From: Corallium rubrum
Lineage: Eukaryota > Cnidaria > Anthozoa > Scleralcyonacea > Coralliidae
NCBI GenBank assembly: GCA_964035015.1
Contig: OZ036002.1
Coordinates: 1,062,001-1,126,000 of the forward strand
DNA length: 64,000 nt
Direction of reading: 5' to 3'
In this document: in pieces, positions 23,970 to 36,626 of the stretch
Layout of the letters: each line of letters opens with the position of its first letter
Position numbering within the stretch: position 1 is the first letter of the stretch
Notes under the pieces: model-generated
Databases searched by the model: none
Seen by the model: the letters and a program-made list of their open reading frames with translations, nothing else
Told to the model about the DNA's origin: nothing
Translations under genes and position numbers: made by a program

Positions 23970-24228
23970 CTGTCTCTCTCTCTCTGTCTCTCTCTCTGTC
24001 TCTCTCTCTGTCTCTCTCTCTGTCTCTCTCTCTCTGTCTCTCTCTCTCTCTGTCTCTCTCTCTCTGTCTCTCTCTCTGTCTCTCTCTCTCTCTGTCTCTC
24101 TCTCTGTCTCTCTCTCTGTCTCTCTCTCTCTGTCTCTCTCTCTGTCTCTCTCTCTGTCTCTCTCTCTGTCTCTGTCTCTCTCTCTGTCTCTCTCTCTCTG
24201 TCTCTCTCTCTGTCTCTCTCTCTGTCTC

Positions 24229-24287
<59 letters not shown>

Positions 24288-24497
24288 GTCTCTCTCTCTG
24301 TCTCTCTCTCTGTCTCTCTCTCTGTCTTTCTCTCTGTCTCTCTCTCTGTCTCTCTCTCTGTCTCTCTCTCTGTCTCTCTCTCTGTCTCTCTCTCTGTCTC
24401 TCTCTCTGTCTCTCTCTCTCTGTCTCTCTCTCTCTGTCTCTCTCTCTGTCTCTCTCTCTGTCTCTCTCTCTGTCTCTCTCTCTCTGTCTCTCTCTCT
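22999..24497 (+). repeat. TC/TG microsatellite block 3, 1.5 kb
   Basis: The longest block. Most of it is a 12-bp unit GTCTCTCTCTCT, read as SLSV, with stretches of pure TC and of (GTCTCT)n. The unit is a multiple of three and lacks stop codons, which explains the very long false ORFs on both strands. Confidence 0.95.
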
Positions 24498-25246
24498 GGG
24501 ACGAAAATGGACATCAACGTAACGCCAACCAAGATAACAATAAGGCGGCTGGCAAACAAAAATCAACGAAGTCGAAAAAGAAAGATGCCGGCAACATGCA
24601 AGATGACGACAAACGAGATGATGGCAAGCAACAACCTTGGACTGAGGTCAGTCACAAAAGATGTAAAGGTATAAACAACGATAAATCAAAAGTCGAACCA
24701 AGCACAAGTTCGATGGGTGATAACGCAGCTGAGCAGAACAAGCGATTCTCGACTGTAATCATCGGCGATTCGATAATCTCACGATTGCAGGGTTGGAGAA
24801 TGTTCGATAAAAAGAACAAAGTTGTCGTGCGTTCATTTGCTGGAGCGAAAGTCAACGACCTATACCATTATCTTGTTCCTACTCTTGAAACCAAGCCAGA
24901 TCGAATAATTTTACACATTGGGACGAACGATCTTAGAAATGAAGAACCGAAGGAAGTCGCCGAAAACGTCGTTAAGCTCTGTGAATTTATTGAGAAAAAG
25001 TCACCCAACACGCAAATATTAATATCAGAGCTAACACCCCGGAACGACTCCGAGGCGACCAATAAATCAAGAGATGAAGTAAACAAGATCTTACGATCTT
25101 TTAATCGTACAAGGGACTGGCAAATAATTTCTCACTCGGACATGAACACAGGCTGCTTGAACACTCGTGGTGTTCATCTAAACAGTAGAGGAACATCTGT
25201 ACTTGCCCGAAACTTAAAGTCTTATATTAGCTCTAAAGAAGATTGA
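24498..25246 (+). pseudogene. LINE 3 ORF1, N-terminus lost
   Basis: Only the lysine-rich linker and the SGNH esterase domain remain: VIIGDSIISR, HIGTNDLRN and GVHLNSRG. The frame runs without a stop into the upstream microsatellite, giving a false 770-codon ORF; the SLSV part is not protein. It ends in UGA at 25,244, with ORF2 in the same frame. Confidence 0.85.
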
Positions 25247-28200
25247 GTATCTATGTGGGAAACTGAAGAAGGTATAAAACAAATTCCACAGGTTAGAGGC
25301 TTTAAATTAGCTTTTCTTAACATTACTAGTTTATTATGTCATATTGACGAGTTACGTACATGGATAGAATTCCAAAACATTGATATCCTTGCAATTAATG
25401 AAAGTAGATTAGACTCCACAATACCAAATGAATGCGTTGCTTTAAAAAACTATAATATTGTTCGGAAAGACAGAAACCGTAATGGTGGTGGAGTTGCGAT
25501 CTATATTCGTAAAACAATCAATTTTGTAAACAATTCTGAGTCAATCTCAAAAGGGTTAGAAGCTGTGTGTGTTGATATAATCAAGCCCAATTCCAAGCCG
25601 TTAACCGTTCTATCTTGCTACAGACCTCCTAATGGAGATAGTGATGAATTTTACAATAGCCTAAAAACTATTACTGCTAAAGTTGACAACGACGGTAAAG
25701 AGTTGATTATTTTGGGTGACTTAAACACCAATCTTCTATCTCCAGACAACAATAAGTCCAAACGCTTGTTTGAAGGGCTCACTGAATTATATCAACTCAA
25801 GCAGTTAATCACTGAACCTACACGAATTACAGAAACTAGCAGTAGTCTAATTGACGTAATACTAAAGCCGGTTTTCCACTAGGCGATTTTTTTCGCGCGA
25901 AGCGACTTTCTTTTGTTCGAATTCAATAGATTTCTGATTAGTTCTGGTTCAGAGCTTATGAGACAAAAGAAAAAGTCGCTTCGCGCGAAAAGAGTCGCCT
26001 AGTGGAAAACCGGCTTTACGAATACGCCAAACCGAATTGTCTGCAGCGGTGTCCTTCCCTTAGGTATTAGTGACCACTGTTTAATATTCGCAATCAGGAA
26101 AATAGCAATTCAAGCCACAAAGAAACACAAAATAGTGCAATCGAGAAACTTTAAAAATTTTCAAGCGGAAAGTTTTAGAGCTGATCTAAGCTCCATGCCA
26201 TGGGACAGTATAGAAGAATTCGATAATCCAAATGACATGTGGCAAGCTTGGAAAAATATGTTTCTTGCAGTGGTTGATAAACATGCACCACTTAAAACGA
26301 GAAGAATAAGAAATAAAAAATCACCATGGTTAAACTCAGAAATTAAACAACAAATGATTGCACGTGACAAACTAAAAGCTCTTGCCATCAAAACAAATAG
26401 CCCACAAAAATGGGCGGATTATAAAAATGCAAAAAACATGCTAAATAATGCAATTAAAAAAACAAAATCTACATATTTCCTCAACCATTTTAAAGAATTA
26501 GCAGGTCAACCAAAGGAAATTTGGAAAACAATAAACGAAGTTATGTCACGAAATGGCAAAACAGAGCACAATATTCAGAGTGTAACTACTAAGTCAGGTA
26601 CCTACACTAATCCAGCTGACATAGCTGAGTTGTTTAACGAGCATTTCACTGAAATTGGTCCAAGTTTAGCCGCTAAATTACCAGCCTCCTCCAAAAGATT
26701 TGATGAATACATTACGCCAACAAAGAGCACATTTACCTTAGACCAAATCTCCGTAGCAGATGTTCAACTGCTGCTTAAAAACATTAAAACCGACAAAGCG
26801 ACAGGACTTGATAAGATCCCCTGTCGCTTAGTCAAAGAGGCCACTCAGGTAATAGCAGTGTCGCTCTGTTATATTTTTAATAAATCAATAAGCTCAGGAG
26901 TTTTCCCTGTTGACTTCAAAATGGCAAAAGTAACTCCAATTTACAAATCTGAGTTAAAAGACAACATGAATAATTATAGACCAATTTCTGTGATTTCGCC
27001 TATTGCAAAAGTGTTCGAAAGAATTATTTACAACCAGCTATACAGCTACTTGCAGACAAACAATCTACTATCAAAACATCAATCAGGGTTTAGAAGCTCT
27101 CATTCCACTGCGACATCTTTAATCGATGCCACAATGGAATGGCTATCAAACATGGACAATGGTAAATTTAACTCTGTGGTGTTTCTTGATCTATCGAAGG
27201 CATTTGATACAGTTGATCACTCTATTCTTATACAAAAGCTCCGTCTATACGGCCTATCGGTCCAAACGCTAAAATGGTTTGAATCTTACCTTACGGATCG
27301 TACACAATGTTGTTCTATAAATGGGCATTTCTCTTCTTTTAAGAAAATAAAGTGCGGAGTACCTCAAGGCTCGATTCTCGGGCCACTGCTCTTTTTAATT
27401 TACATAAATGACCTGCCAAACTGTGTGCATCATTCAAAGCCAAGAATGTATGCAGATGATACTAATCTTACCACAAGTGGCAGATCGCTAAAAAAGGTAA
27501 TTCAGTCAACTAACAAAGACCTGAGCAATATTAAACAGTGGTTACTAGCAAACAAATTAAGTCTTAACGCCACAAAAACTGAACATATGTTCATAGGATC
27601 GGACGATAACCTAAACAAAACCCGAAACACTTCGCAAATTAACATCGACGGTCATGCACTAAACAGTGTTAAAAGCAATAAATGCCTAGGTGTGCATATC
27701 GATGAAAGACTCTCTTGGGATGAACACATAGATCATGTGTCAAAAAAAATTTCGCAAGCAATTGCAGGCCTAAAACAAGCACGTCCGCTTGTTTCTAAAG
27801 AGGTGGCTCTTGCAATTTATAATTCTTTAATTCAGCCTTTATTCGATTACTGTGATGTTGTTTGGGATAATTTGATGGCATCACAAGCAACTAGACTGCA
27901 AAAATTAAAAAACCGTGCTGGCCGCGTTATTACACAACAAGGTTATGACGTCCGATCTTATGTCATTAGAGAGGAACTAGGTTGGAAAACACTACAAGAA
28001 ATGAGGGATCAACATAAACTTGTCCTCATATACAAGGCGCTTAACAACCTAGCACCTCCGTATTTATTAGATTACCTCCACTTGTGTAACTATTCGGAAA
28101 ATTATAATCTCAGAGATCGTGAGATGAAAATTGCCTTACCAAGGCCAAAAACAAACTATCTTAAAAACAGTTTTGCACTAAGCGGAGGAAAATTGTGGAA

Positions 28201-28282
28201 TGGTTTACCTACAGAAGCAAGATTAGCAACAAGCTTAAAATTGTTTAAGAAAACTCTTTCAACCTTCAGTTTCCCACAATAG
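25247..28282 (+). pseudogene. LINE 3 ORF2, MITE-split, otherwise open
   Basis: An in-frame ATG lies 6 bases after the ORF1 stop (25,253). Endonuclease motifs are FLNITSL, AINESRLDS, GGGVAIYIRK, YRPPN, LGDLNTN and SDHCLIFAI, the last lying beyond a roughly 150-bp MITE at 25,866-26,015. The reverse transcriptase has VFLDLSKAFDTVDH, PQGSILGPLLFLIYINDLP and MYADDT, then FDYCDVVW. Without the MITE and one 3-bp target copy (153 bp together) the reading frame is continuous, so the insertion is the only clear lesion in ORF2. Confidence 0.85.
25866..26015. mobile_element. small MITE in ORF2 of LINE 3
   Basis: TIRs AGCCGGTTTTCCACTAGGCG and CGCCTAGTGGAAAACCGGCT with an inner CGCGCGAAGCGACTT inverted pair. 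The flanks are TAA and TTA, compatible with a TWA duplication carrying one change. The 153-bp total fits the kept reading frame, which favours a Harbinger-like 3-bp duplication over a 2-bp TA. Confidence 0.75.
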
Positions 28283-28348
28283 TGTTTAAGTTATTATTAT
28301 AATATTGGAAAAAAACAAAAAAATCTGTAAATATATTTTTTAATAGTT

Positions 28349-28406
28349 CTCGGCTTTCACGAAAAGCAATTGTATATATTGATGAAATTCCGAGTTTAAA
28401 TAAATT
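28349..28406 (+). other. LINE 3 conserved 3' hairpin
   Basis: CTCGG pairs with CCGAG and TTTCA with TGAAA, with an inner CAAT/ATTG helix, then AAATAAATT. The outer pair differs from the other copies (TCGG/CCGA against ACGG/CCGT), a paired change. Confidence 0.7.
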
Positions 28407-28636
<230 letters not shown>

Positions 28637-28780
28637 GAAAAAATGACTAGATAAATTGTACTTTTATATTTATATTCTACATTGTAAATATTATTAGAAA
28701 TTTTGTACATACGGCTTTCATGGAAAGAAGTTTTGTAACTTATGAAACTACCGTGTTTTAAATAAAGGTGAATCAATCAA
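28637..28780 (+). mobile_element. LINE copy 4, 3' end only
   Basis: 144 bp: a short AT-rich stretch, a hairpin (28,711-28,754, ACGG/CCGT and TTTCAT/ATGAAA), AAATAAAGGTG and an AATCAATC tail, closest to LINE 2. It is an extremely 5'-truncated insertion in the same orientation. Confidence 0.85.
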
Positions 28781-29270
28781 TCTCTCTCTCTGTCTCTCTC
28801 TCTGTCTCTCTCTCTGTCTCTCTCTCTGTCTCTCTCTCTGTCTCTCTCTCTGTCTCTCTCTCTCTGTCTCTCTCTCTCTGTCTCTCTCTCTGTCTCTCTC
28901 TCTGTCTCTCTCTCTGTCTCTCTCTCTGTCTCTCTCTCTGTCTCTCTCTCTGTCTCTCTCTCTGTCTCTCTCTCTCTGTCTCTCTCTCTGTCTCTCTCTC
29001 TGTCTCTCTCTCTGTCTCTCTCTCTGTCTCTCTCTCTGTCTCTCTCTCTCTCTGTCTCTCTCTCTCTGTCTCTCTCTCTGTCTCTCTCTCTGTCTCTCTC
29101 TCTGTCTCTCTCTCTGTCTCTCTCTCTGTCTCTCTCTCTGTCTCTGTCTCTGTCTCTGTCTCTGTCTCTCTCTCTGTCTCTCTCTCTGTCTCTCTCTCTG
29201 TCTCTCTCTCTGTCTCTCTCTCTGTCTCTCTCTCTGTCTCTCTCTCTGTCTCTCTCTCTGTCTCTCTCTC

Positions 29271-29363
<93 letters not shown>
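28781..29363 (+). repeat. TC/TG microsatellite block 5
   Basis: GTCTCTCTCTCT repeats, a (GTCTCT)n part near 29,140-29,165 and a final pure TC run ending in C7. It closes the LINE series. Confidence 0.95.
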
Positions 29364-29366
<3 letters not shown>

Positions 29367-29469
29367 CCCCTCTCTCTTGGGTGCCCCCCTCTATTGGGGG
29401 AAGAATTATAATAAGGTGTAACTGTAATAGGTGACGAACCATACTGGGCAAGTAAACAAAACTCTACTT

Positions 29470-29550
29470 GACCTGGCTGGGATTCGAACCCGCGACCTTT
29501 GGTTTAATACACAGAATAAAAAACTGAGCAGACGGGCCCGCGCTGGTTAC
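29470..29550 (-). repeat. tRNA-like SINE fragment
   Basis: On the minus strand GGTCGCGGGTTCGAATCCCA is a perfect pol III B box and T-arm, preceded by CTGCTCAG, which resembles a decayed A box. The D-arm and anticodon arm do not fold into a proper tRNA, so I call it a SINE head or tRNA relic. Confidence 0.5.
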
Positions 29551-29644
29551 CGAAAACCACTTCTGGAAAATCTTGCAGCTATAGTAAACCTCAGCCAGGT
29601 CAACAAAGAGTGCAATGGCGAAATACGGAGTTGGATCACTAAAA

Positions 29645-32600
29645 TAGATGGAAAACTTTATTTAAACACGCTAACCATGTCAACCTAGGCTGATTTCTAC
29701 AAGGGGCGTGTACAATAACAAAAGATTATAAAGATACAGTAAGGTATAGTATGAAATTTAGAGGTCTAATTTTGTAATTAGACCTCTAACTTTCATACTA
29801 TATTATAATATAAAGTATAGTAAAACACATCTATTTGACTATTTACAAATCTTTTTCATATGCTATTATCTAAAAATATGATGGAGTAGCGATTTTACTT
29901 TCAAAGGACATGAGGGAGTTGCTCTCCCTAATTTCTTTTGGTAAAGAATTCCAAATGTATGCCCCGTCAAACATGAATCTTTTTTTTATGCTATTAGTAC
30001 GCGGCTGTAGTAAGCAAAGAGTACTTGAAGTGTCTCGAAGTTCATAATTTGACATTTCACTTTTGAAGGTAAATAATTCAGTAAGTGATTTAGGACCCAT
30101 TTTGTTAAACAATTTAAACATCAGTTTTGCCTTAGCCTTTTTCCTTTCGGCTTTAAGTGGCTCCCAGCCTAAAGCAACTAAAGCAACCAGATGATCTACA
30201 TCATTGCTCATGTTCATTATGATTCGAACAGCTCTGTTTTGGAGCTTTTGGAGGCGCTTTGATTGCGTTTCACCGAACACATCCCATACTTCACAGCAAT
30301 AATTAAAGTATGGACGAACAATAGAATTATATACAGAAAGAAATGTATCTTTCTCAACAAATTCTTTTATTCGACAAAGAGCTGATATTCCTGATGTTAT
30401 TTTCTTACAAATATTTTCAGTATTATTCTTCCAAGATAAATACTGGTCAACAGTCACTCCAAGAGTTTTGCAATCATAAACTTGCTTAATTGGTTTGTTT
30501 TCAATGATAACATTTGGTTGTGCACTTGAAATACTTTTTATCATTGGTCTTCATCCAATTAATATAAATTCAGTTTTGGCTACATTCAAACTAAGTTTAT
30601 TGGCAATTAACCATTTCCTAAGGTTTTCTAAGTCAGAATTCATTGCAACTTGAACATCATTAATTGATTCTCCAGCTGCTGTAAGGTTTGTATCATCAGC
30701 AAACAATCGAGGTTTTGTTTTATGTAAACACTGAGGCAAGTCATTAATATATAACAAAAAGAATAATGGCCCTAAAATAGAGCCTTTTGGTACACCACAC
30801 TTAATCAATTACTGCTCTGAAGAAATAGTTCCATTTACTTGGCATTTCTGACTGCGATTCATTAAGTATGATTTTAATAGAGAATAGGCATCTCCTTTGA
30901 CACCATAAAGTTCCAGTTTTTTAGTAGAATCTGGTAGTCGACAGTATCAAATACTTTTTTTAAGTCAATTAGTACAACTAAGTTAAATAATTTTTTGTCA
31001 ATATTCATATACCAACTATTAGTACAGTCTAATAATGCTGTAGCAGTTGAGTGACGTTTTCGGAAACCAAACTGACAATCACTGAGCAGGCCACATTTTG
31101 TCAAATAATCATATAGTTGGTCATATAAAATTCGTTCCATAACTTTGCTAACAGCTGGCAAAACAGAAATTGGCCTGTAGTTACCAGGCATAATTCCTAT
31201 GGCCATTTTTATAAAGAGGTATAATACTCTTGCCATTTTCCATTCATCAGGAAAAGTGAATAATGTAATAGCCTGATTAAAGATATAAGTTAATGAACTT
31301 GAGATGGCAGGTACCGCTATCTTTAGAATTTTACTTGAAATCTTGTCAATGCCAGTGGCTTTTGCACTGGAAAGGCCACGCAAAAGATGGTAAATTTTGT
31401 TGGTAGTAATTGGCTCAAATGCAGTGAATTCTGATTTAGGTTTCTTAATATATTCTTGAAAATTGCAATTTGAGGTATCAATTTTGCTAGCTAAATCAGG
31501 ACCAATATTTGAAAAGAAGTCATTGAACCCCTCTGCAATGTCTTCAGAATTTGTTACATTATTTCCATCCAGATTCAACTCATTTACTATTGTTGGTTTG
31601 TTTTGTTTGCCTAGTAGGTTATTTATTGTTTTCCAAGCCTCTTTAGGATTGCATTTTTGACCAGCAATTTTCTTGGAGTAATAATCTTTTTTGGCTTTTC
31701 TTAATTCTATATTTACTTTGTTTCTAGTTTGTTTATAATTTAACCAATCTGCTTCTAGGTTTTTAACAATGGCTTTTCTTTTAAATTTATCTCTCTTATT
31801 TATAAGTTTTTTGATATCACTTGTTATCCAAGGGACTTTTTTAGACCTGATCTTTTTTTGTTTAAGGGGTGCATGCTTATTTAGGACTTCTTCAAACAAT
31901 TTCTTCCAAATTTCCCCACATAGCATTTGGATCATTAGTGAAAAAGTACACATATTCCCAATGCTGATCCAGCAATCCCTCAACAAATCTTTGGCCATCA
32001 AAATTTTTCATGTTCCTAATCTCTACTACATTTTCATCTTGTTTCTTAGTAACACGAGTTTTTCTGACGGAAAATACCAAACTATGATCACTGATTCCTG
32101 TATGAATAACACCAGAATCAGAAATTTTCTCTGGTTTATTTGTAACTCTCTGATCAATGAGGCTGGCTGTTGTCATGGGTACCCGAGTAGCTCCCTCAAT
32201 CAATTGTGATAATTGATACAATTCATATAATGACTTTATTTTCTTGGTTGGTGCATCAGATTCTGTTTTAAATGTCACAATTTAAATCACCAAGAATATA
32301 CATTTCTTTATTTTCATCATCAATCGCTTTGATTAATTTTTCAAAATTATCAAAGAAATCAGATGTTGCATGTGGTGGTCGATAGATAGTTGTAACCAGA
32401 AATGGTCGACTATGTGGCTTCATAATTTCTACACAAACAGCCTCCAATTCAGAGGGAATTAGATCATGTCTTACATTATAGTTGATATAGAGCTACGCAA
32501 GTAGATACAAACTCCACCTCCATTTCTTGATCTGTCCTTTCTAACAATATCATAACCATCAAGGTAAATCATATTATCAGCTATATTCAAATCAAGTCGC

Positions 32601-32770
32601 GTCTCATTAAAGCCAATCAAGTCAATGTATTTGTTGGACATTGAGGAACGTATTTCATCAATTTTTTAGGCAAGCTAACAATGTTTAGAAAAGCCATCTT
32701 AAAACCTCTTTCATTAGGAATAGAATTAAGGCAGTGAAAAAATCGCTACTCATATTTTCATTTGATGTAT
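29645..32770 (-). pseudogene. LINE copy 5, minus strand, decayed ORF2
   Basis: A CR1/L2-like ORF2 read on the minus strand in at least four frames. From 32,710 down: an endonuclease start (GFKMAFLNIVS, then NETRLDLNI and GGGVCIYLR), a second endonuclease and linker part (32,278-31,892, SDHSLVFSVRK), and a reverse transcriptase part (32,001-30,874) ending near DLKKVFDTVD. Next come PKGSILGPLFFLLYINDLP with the catalytic FADDT (30,808-30,551) and the C-terminal region (30,544-29,870, NYCCEVWDVF). Frameshifts, a stop and no ORF1 show an old 5'-truncated copy. Its 3' end reads GTTTAAATAAAG near 29,660. Unlike copies 1-4 it has no TC/TG tract. Confidence 0.8.
29741..29803. repeat. palindrome in LINE 5 3' region
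   Basis: TATAGTATGAAATTTAGAGG and its inverse flank a 6-bp centre (arms about 28 bp). It could be a small fold-back insertion in the LINE 3' UTR. Confidence 0.65.
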
Positions 32771-33075
32771 CATTATCAAAGATCGCTTTATCTCACAAAC
32801 TAGTTGCTCGATTTTTACGCTACAACCAGTAGTAATAGAGGAGAGGTATATGACAATATTTTTGCCGTTTAGAAGGTACGAAAGACATTTGAAAGTGAAA
32901 ATTTACGGAATTAAAACGAACTCGCATTTGCAAGAAAAAATAAGAGCAGAGTATCTTTGAAAATACTTTAAACGTTAATTAAGTATAAAGATTAAACTGC
33001 ATATATTTCCTGTTATTTCTTGAATGGAATGAGTAATTTTGAAGAACGAAGCAATTCTATTAGGTGACGTTTTGT

Positions 33076-34190
33076 CGTTTTACAGTATTAAATATATTTT
33101 GAAATTTAATAAGGCCAGTTGTTTACTGTTGTTATATTTTTTTAAAACTAACATGTAGGAATTAAAATTATGATAGAGGTAACTTATGTTTAAATTACGG
33201 CTTGGTGTCACCACCTGTGGGCTGTTTGCTGTAATGCTGTCTTGTTGTTTGACACCAGTGACCAGGGCTATTTGTATGTTTTAATACCATATTTGCAGTT
33301 AAAAAACTGAATTACAAAATATACTAAATTTCTATTAGAATACATGATAGAATATATATAAAGTTTTTTCGCATCATTTTCTTACAGAAGAAATAAAAGT
33401 TCTTCAATAGCAATCAGTTTTGCATGCTGAAATCATTTGATATTGGGCAAGTTTATATACAGCACTATAAACCATTGATTAATTGAAACTAACTAGGCAG
33501 AAATGTTTGCATGCAATTGCATTCTTGATTATTTTTGTAATCTGGAAAGGCCTGATCTCAGATGCAGAAGTAACCAAGATTTGGCTTCTTAGCATATAAT
33601 TGGACAAGGACATTGTTTTAGCAAAACTAATTTCTCTGAATGATTTTGTTTGGACATATATAATTATGGAAAATTCAAAGTTAGTGCAAATTTGCTGTTG
33701 CACTGGTGCAGTTCAAGAAGAAATTCAACCCCAATTCAATCAGAAACAGTCAATCCCAAATATTTATTTTTATATAGCATATAGCAAAAAATAATTTTCA
33801 CTGTAGTACAAATCAAAGTACAGTATAGAAATAATTTACAAGTGACCATCCAATAAACACAATACTCCATAGAAATTCTTATTATACACCAGTCCTTGTT
33901 TTGATTTAAAATATGTACTATGATGGAGCTTAGCAACCCCAATCTTGGACTGATCGCATATATTTCAGTACACTGCTTTCAAGTTCAAGAAGATCAATGG
34001 TCTGACATGATATAAATATATCATAGGAATATATTAAACAAGACGCCTGCTAGGTGTGAACTCAGGCTACTGTGGGCTAGGCACCTTGCAAAATAATAGA
34101 ACAACAGCAGTGCTGTTTGGAGTTAATGGTTGAATTTGATGCAACTTTCAGTCAATTGACTGTAGTAGTGGAATATCCATCATAGAGAAA
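33076..34190. other. no gene seen
   Basis: AT-rich sequence inside the inverted-repeat unit. The short ORFs have no recognisable motif. Confidence 0.5.
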
Positions 34191-34194
34191 ATCA

Positions 34195-35205
34195 TGGTGG
34201 GTATACTGGTGTACCAAAAAAACTGATTTGGCAGCCATACTGGTCTGCCAAAACAAAGAAATGGTGGCCATTACTGGTGTACCAAAACATCTAAATGGTG
34301 GTCATACTTACTGGTGTACCAAAACAAAAAAATTAGTGGCAATACTGGTGTAGTATCAAACATTGAAATAGTGGCCATACTGGTGTACCAAAACAATGAA
34401 ATAGTGGCAATACTGGTGTACCAAAACAATGAAATAGTGGCAATACTGGTGTGCAAAAACAATGAAATAGTGTGGCCATATTGGTGTACCAAAACAATGA
34501 AATAGTGACCATACTGGTGTACCAAAACAATGAAATAGTGGCCAATCAGCCATATTAGTGTACCAAAACAATGAAATAGTGGCAATACTGGTGTAACCAA
34601 AACAATGAAATAGTGGCATTACTGGTGTACCAAAACAATGAAATAGTGGCAATACTGGTGTACCAAAATAATGAAATAGTGTGGCCACACCGGTGTACCA
34701 AAACAATGAAATGGTGGCCATATTGGTGTACCAAAACAATGAAATAGTGTGGCCATACTGGTGTACCAAAACAATGAAATAGTGGCCATATTGGTGTATA
34801 GAAACAAAGAAATGGTGGCCATATTGGTGTACCAAAACAATGAAATGGTGGCCATACTGGTGTACCAAAACAATGAAATAGTGGCAATACTGGTGTAACC
34901 AAAACAATGAAATAGTGGCATTACTGGTGTACCAAAACAATGAAATAGTGGCAATACTGGTGTACCAAAATAATGAAATAGTGTGGCCACACCGGTGTAC
35001 CAAAACAATGAAATGGTGGCCATATTGGTGTACCAAAACAATGAAATAGTGTGGCCATACTGGTGTACCAAAACAATGAAATAGTGGCCATATTGGTGTA
35101 TAGAAACAATGAAATGGTGGCCATATTGGTGTACCAAAACAATGAAATGGTGGCCATACTGGTGTACCAAAACAATGAAATGGCAGCCATACTGGTGTTA
35201 CCCAA
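34195..35205. repeat. 33-bp minisatellite with 301-bp higher-order duplication
   Basis: About 30 copies of a unit like TGGTGTACCAAAACAATGAA plus ATAGTGGCAATAC. The period is mainly 33 bp (11 codons), with 35-36-bp variants containing GTGTGG. A block starting at 34,581 recurs 301 bp later at 34,882 almost unchanged (one A/T difference noted), showing a recent internal duplication. The minus strand is open for long stretches (HYFIVLVHQYG repeats), but this follows from the period, not from coding. Confidence 0.9.
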
Positions 35206-36050
35206 ACAATAACACACACTTGATGAAAGTAATGTATAAACTGTTGAATAGCATCGACTTTTATTTGCAAGACATCACTACAATAAATCAATAATAAACA
35301 ATACAAGCAAAAATGAAGCAAACCACAAATATTAATACAATTTAAACCTCAATACATTTAAGTTACATACAGCATTCACAGACACAAGTCAGTTCGGCTA
35401 AATGTCAACCTCGAATCGATGTAGATGTAAAACATAGCATGTTTACCTTTCACTTGCAAGTTGGCTTTATCAACTTTCTTTATTCTTTGATTTACAGCAC
35501 TTGAGCAACATTTTTCAATAACACATGTATAAAATTGATCGAGAACACATTGATCGAGAGTTGATCGAGTACTAACACCGTTTCAGCGTATGGTTATCCA
35601 GATCGCCGACCAACCCGGGTCTACTATAGTCTATTGTAAGCATTATGAGCGTGTTTATCATCAAAACACAAATTAACTTCGAACAACACAACCAAAGGCC
35701 GTCAGGAGAGAAAAAAGGCATGACTCCTGCACGCTCCTGCATGAAAATCAGCCATGATAAACTCAGCAACGTTTAAGCCCAAAAAACAGAGCCGAAACCT
35801 AGACTCGTTCTACCATAGGCAGCCCGAGTAACAAGTTCAAGGAGAAGTACTGTATGCATGATTCAACTGTAATAAAAAATAAAACAAACATAAAAATCAC
35901 AGCCACACTTCATAATAAAAATATTAAAGTTATTATTGGAGAGCTATTAACTTTAGTTCTGAAAAGCGGGTAGATTGTGGGCACTTGCTAGTTTGATTTA
36001 ATATGGAATACTGGTCAGCAAATTTCCGTGTCAGAGTCACAGTGTGTAGT
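35206..36050. other. no gene seen
   Basis: Mixed-composition spacer. Minus-strand ORFs (for example 65 codons near 35,600) lack motifs. Confidence 0.45.
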
Positions 36051-36565
36051 TGCCCCAAATTCACCTAACAGAATTGCTTCGTTTTTCAGAGCTACTCGTC
36101 TAATTCAAAAAATAATAACACATACGCGTGATTTCATCTTTGTACTCAACGTTTGAAATGTTTTCAAAGAGTTTCTGAAAATCGACAAGAATACTTTAGT
36201 GGCTCTATAACTGTGGCGGTTTTAATTCCGTAAATTTTCACTTTCAGATGCTTTTCATGTCTTCTAAACAGCAAAAATATTGTCACTTACCTTCTGTCAA
36301 TCACTACTGGTTGTAGCGTGAAGATCGAGCGACTAGTTTGTGAGATATGGCGATTTTAGTGAAGCAACTCCGTATTTCACCATTACACTCCTTGTTGACC
36401 TGAGGTTTACTGGCTGCGAGTTTCGCAGACCTCGCGCATGCGCATTGATACTCCGAGCCGAGTGGCCCTTCTGCTCAGTTCTTTATTCTGTGGTTTAATA
36501 GTTCTTCGATGCTCTCCCAACTGAGCTGCAGGTCAAGTTGGGAGCTGAACCGAATTCACTGTCCC

Positions 36566-36626
<61 letters not shown>

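Larger units (their letters stand above)
24498..28406 (+). mobile_element. LINE copy 3 (CR1/L2-like), 5'-truncated
   Basis: Begins inside ORF1 directly after the microsatellite, then runs through ORF2 (split by a MITE) to the 3' hairpin at 28,349-28,394, AAATAAATT and a (TTCTG)5 tail. The 5' truncation is the usual result of incomplete target-primed reverse transcription. Confidence 0.9.
32785..36365. mobile_element. 3.6-kb unit bounded by about 300-bp inverted repeats
   Basis: About 32,785-33,075 matches the reverse complement of about 36,055-36,365 with moderate divergence (shared blocks ATCTCACAAACTAGT, GTGAAAATTTACGGAATTAA and GAACGAAGCAATTCT). The inside holds a minisatellite (34,195-35,205) and non-coding AT-rich DNA, with no transposase. 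It is either a non-autonomous long-TIR element or an inverted duplication. The ends are not sharp. Confidence 0.5.

Noticed and set aside
22934..24559. Very long ORFs on both strands over the TC/TG blocks (SLSLSV, ERERDR), also near 13.2, 18.2, 28.8 and 37.7 kb
   Set aside because: The repeat unit is 12 bp without stop codons in most frames; the products are pure low-complexity sequence and arise from the microsatellite.
29470..29550. Functional tRNA gene on the minus strand
   Set aside because: The B box is perfect but acceptor and D arms do not pair; a SINE or relic is more likely.
34271..35321. Overlapping long minus-strand ORFs with an 11-residue repeat (HYFIVLVHQYG)
   Set aside because: Open frames follow from the 33-bp period; several frames are open at once, and none has a start, promoter or splice context.
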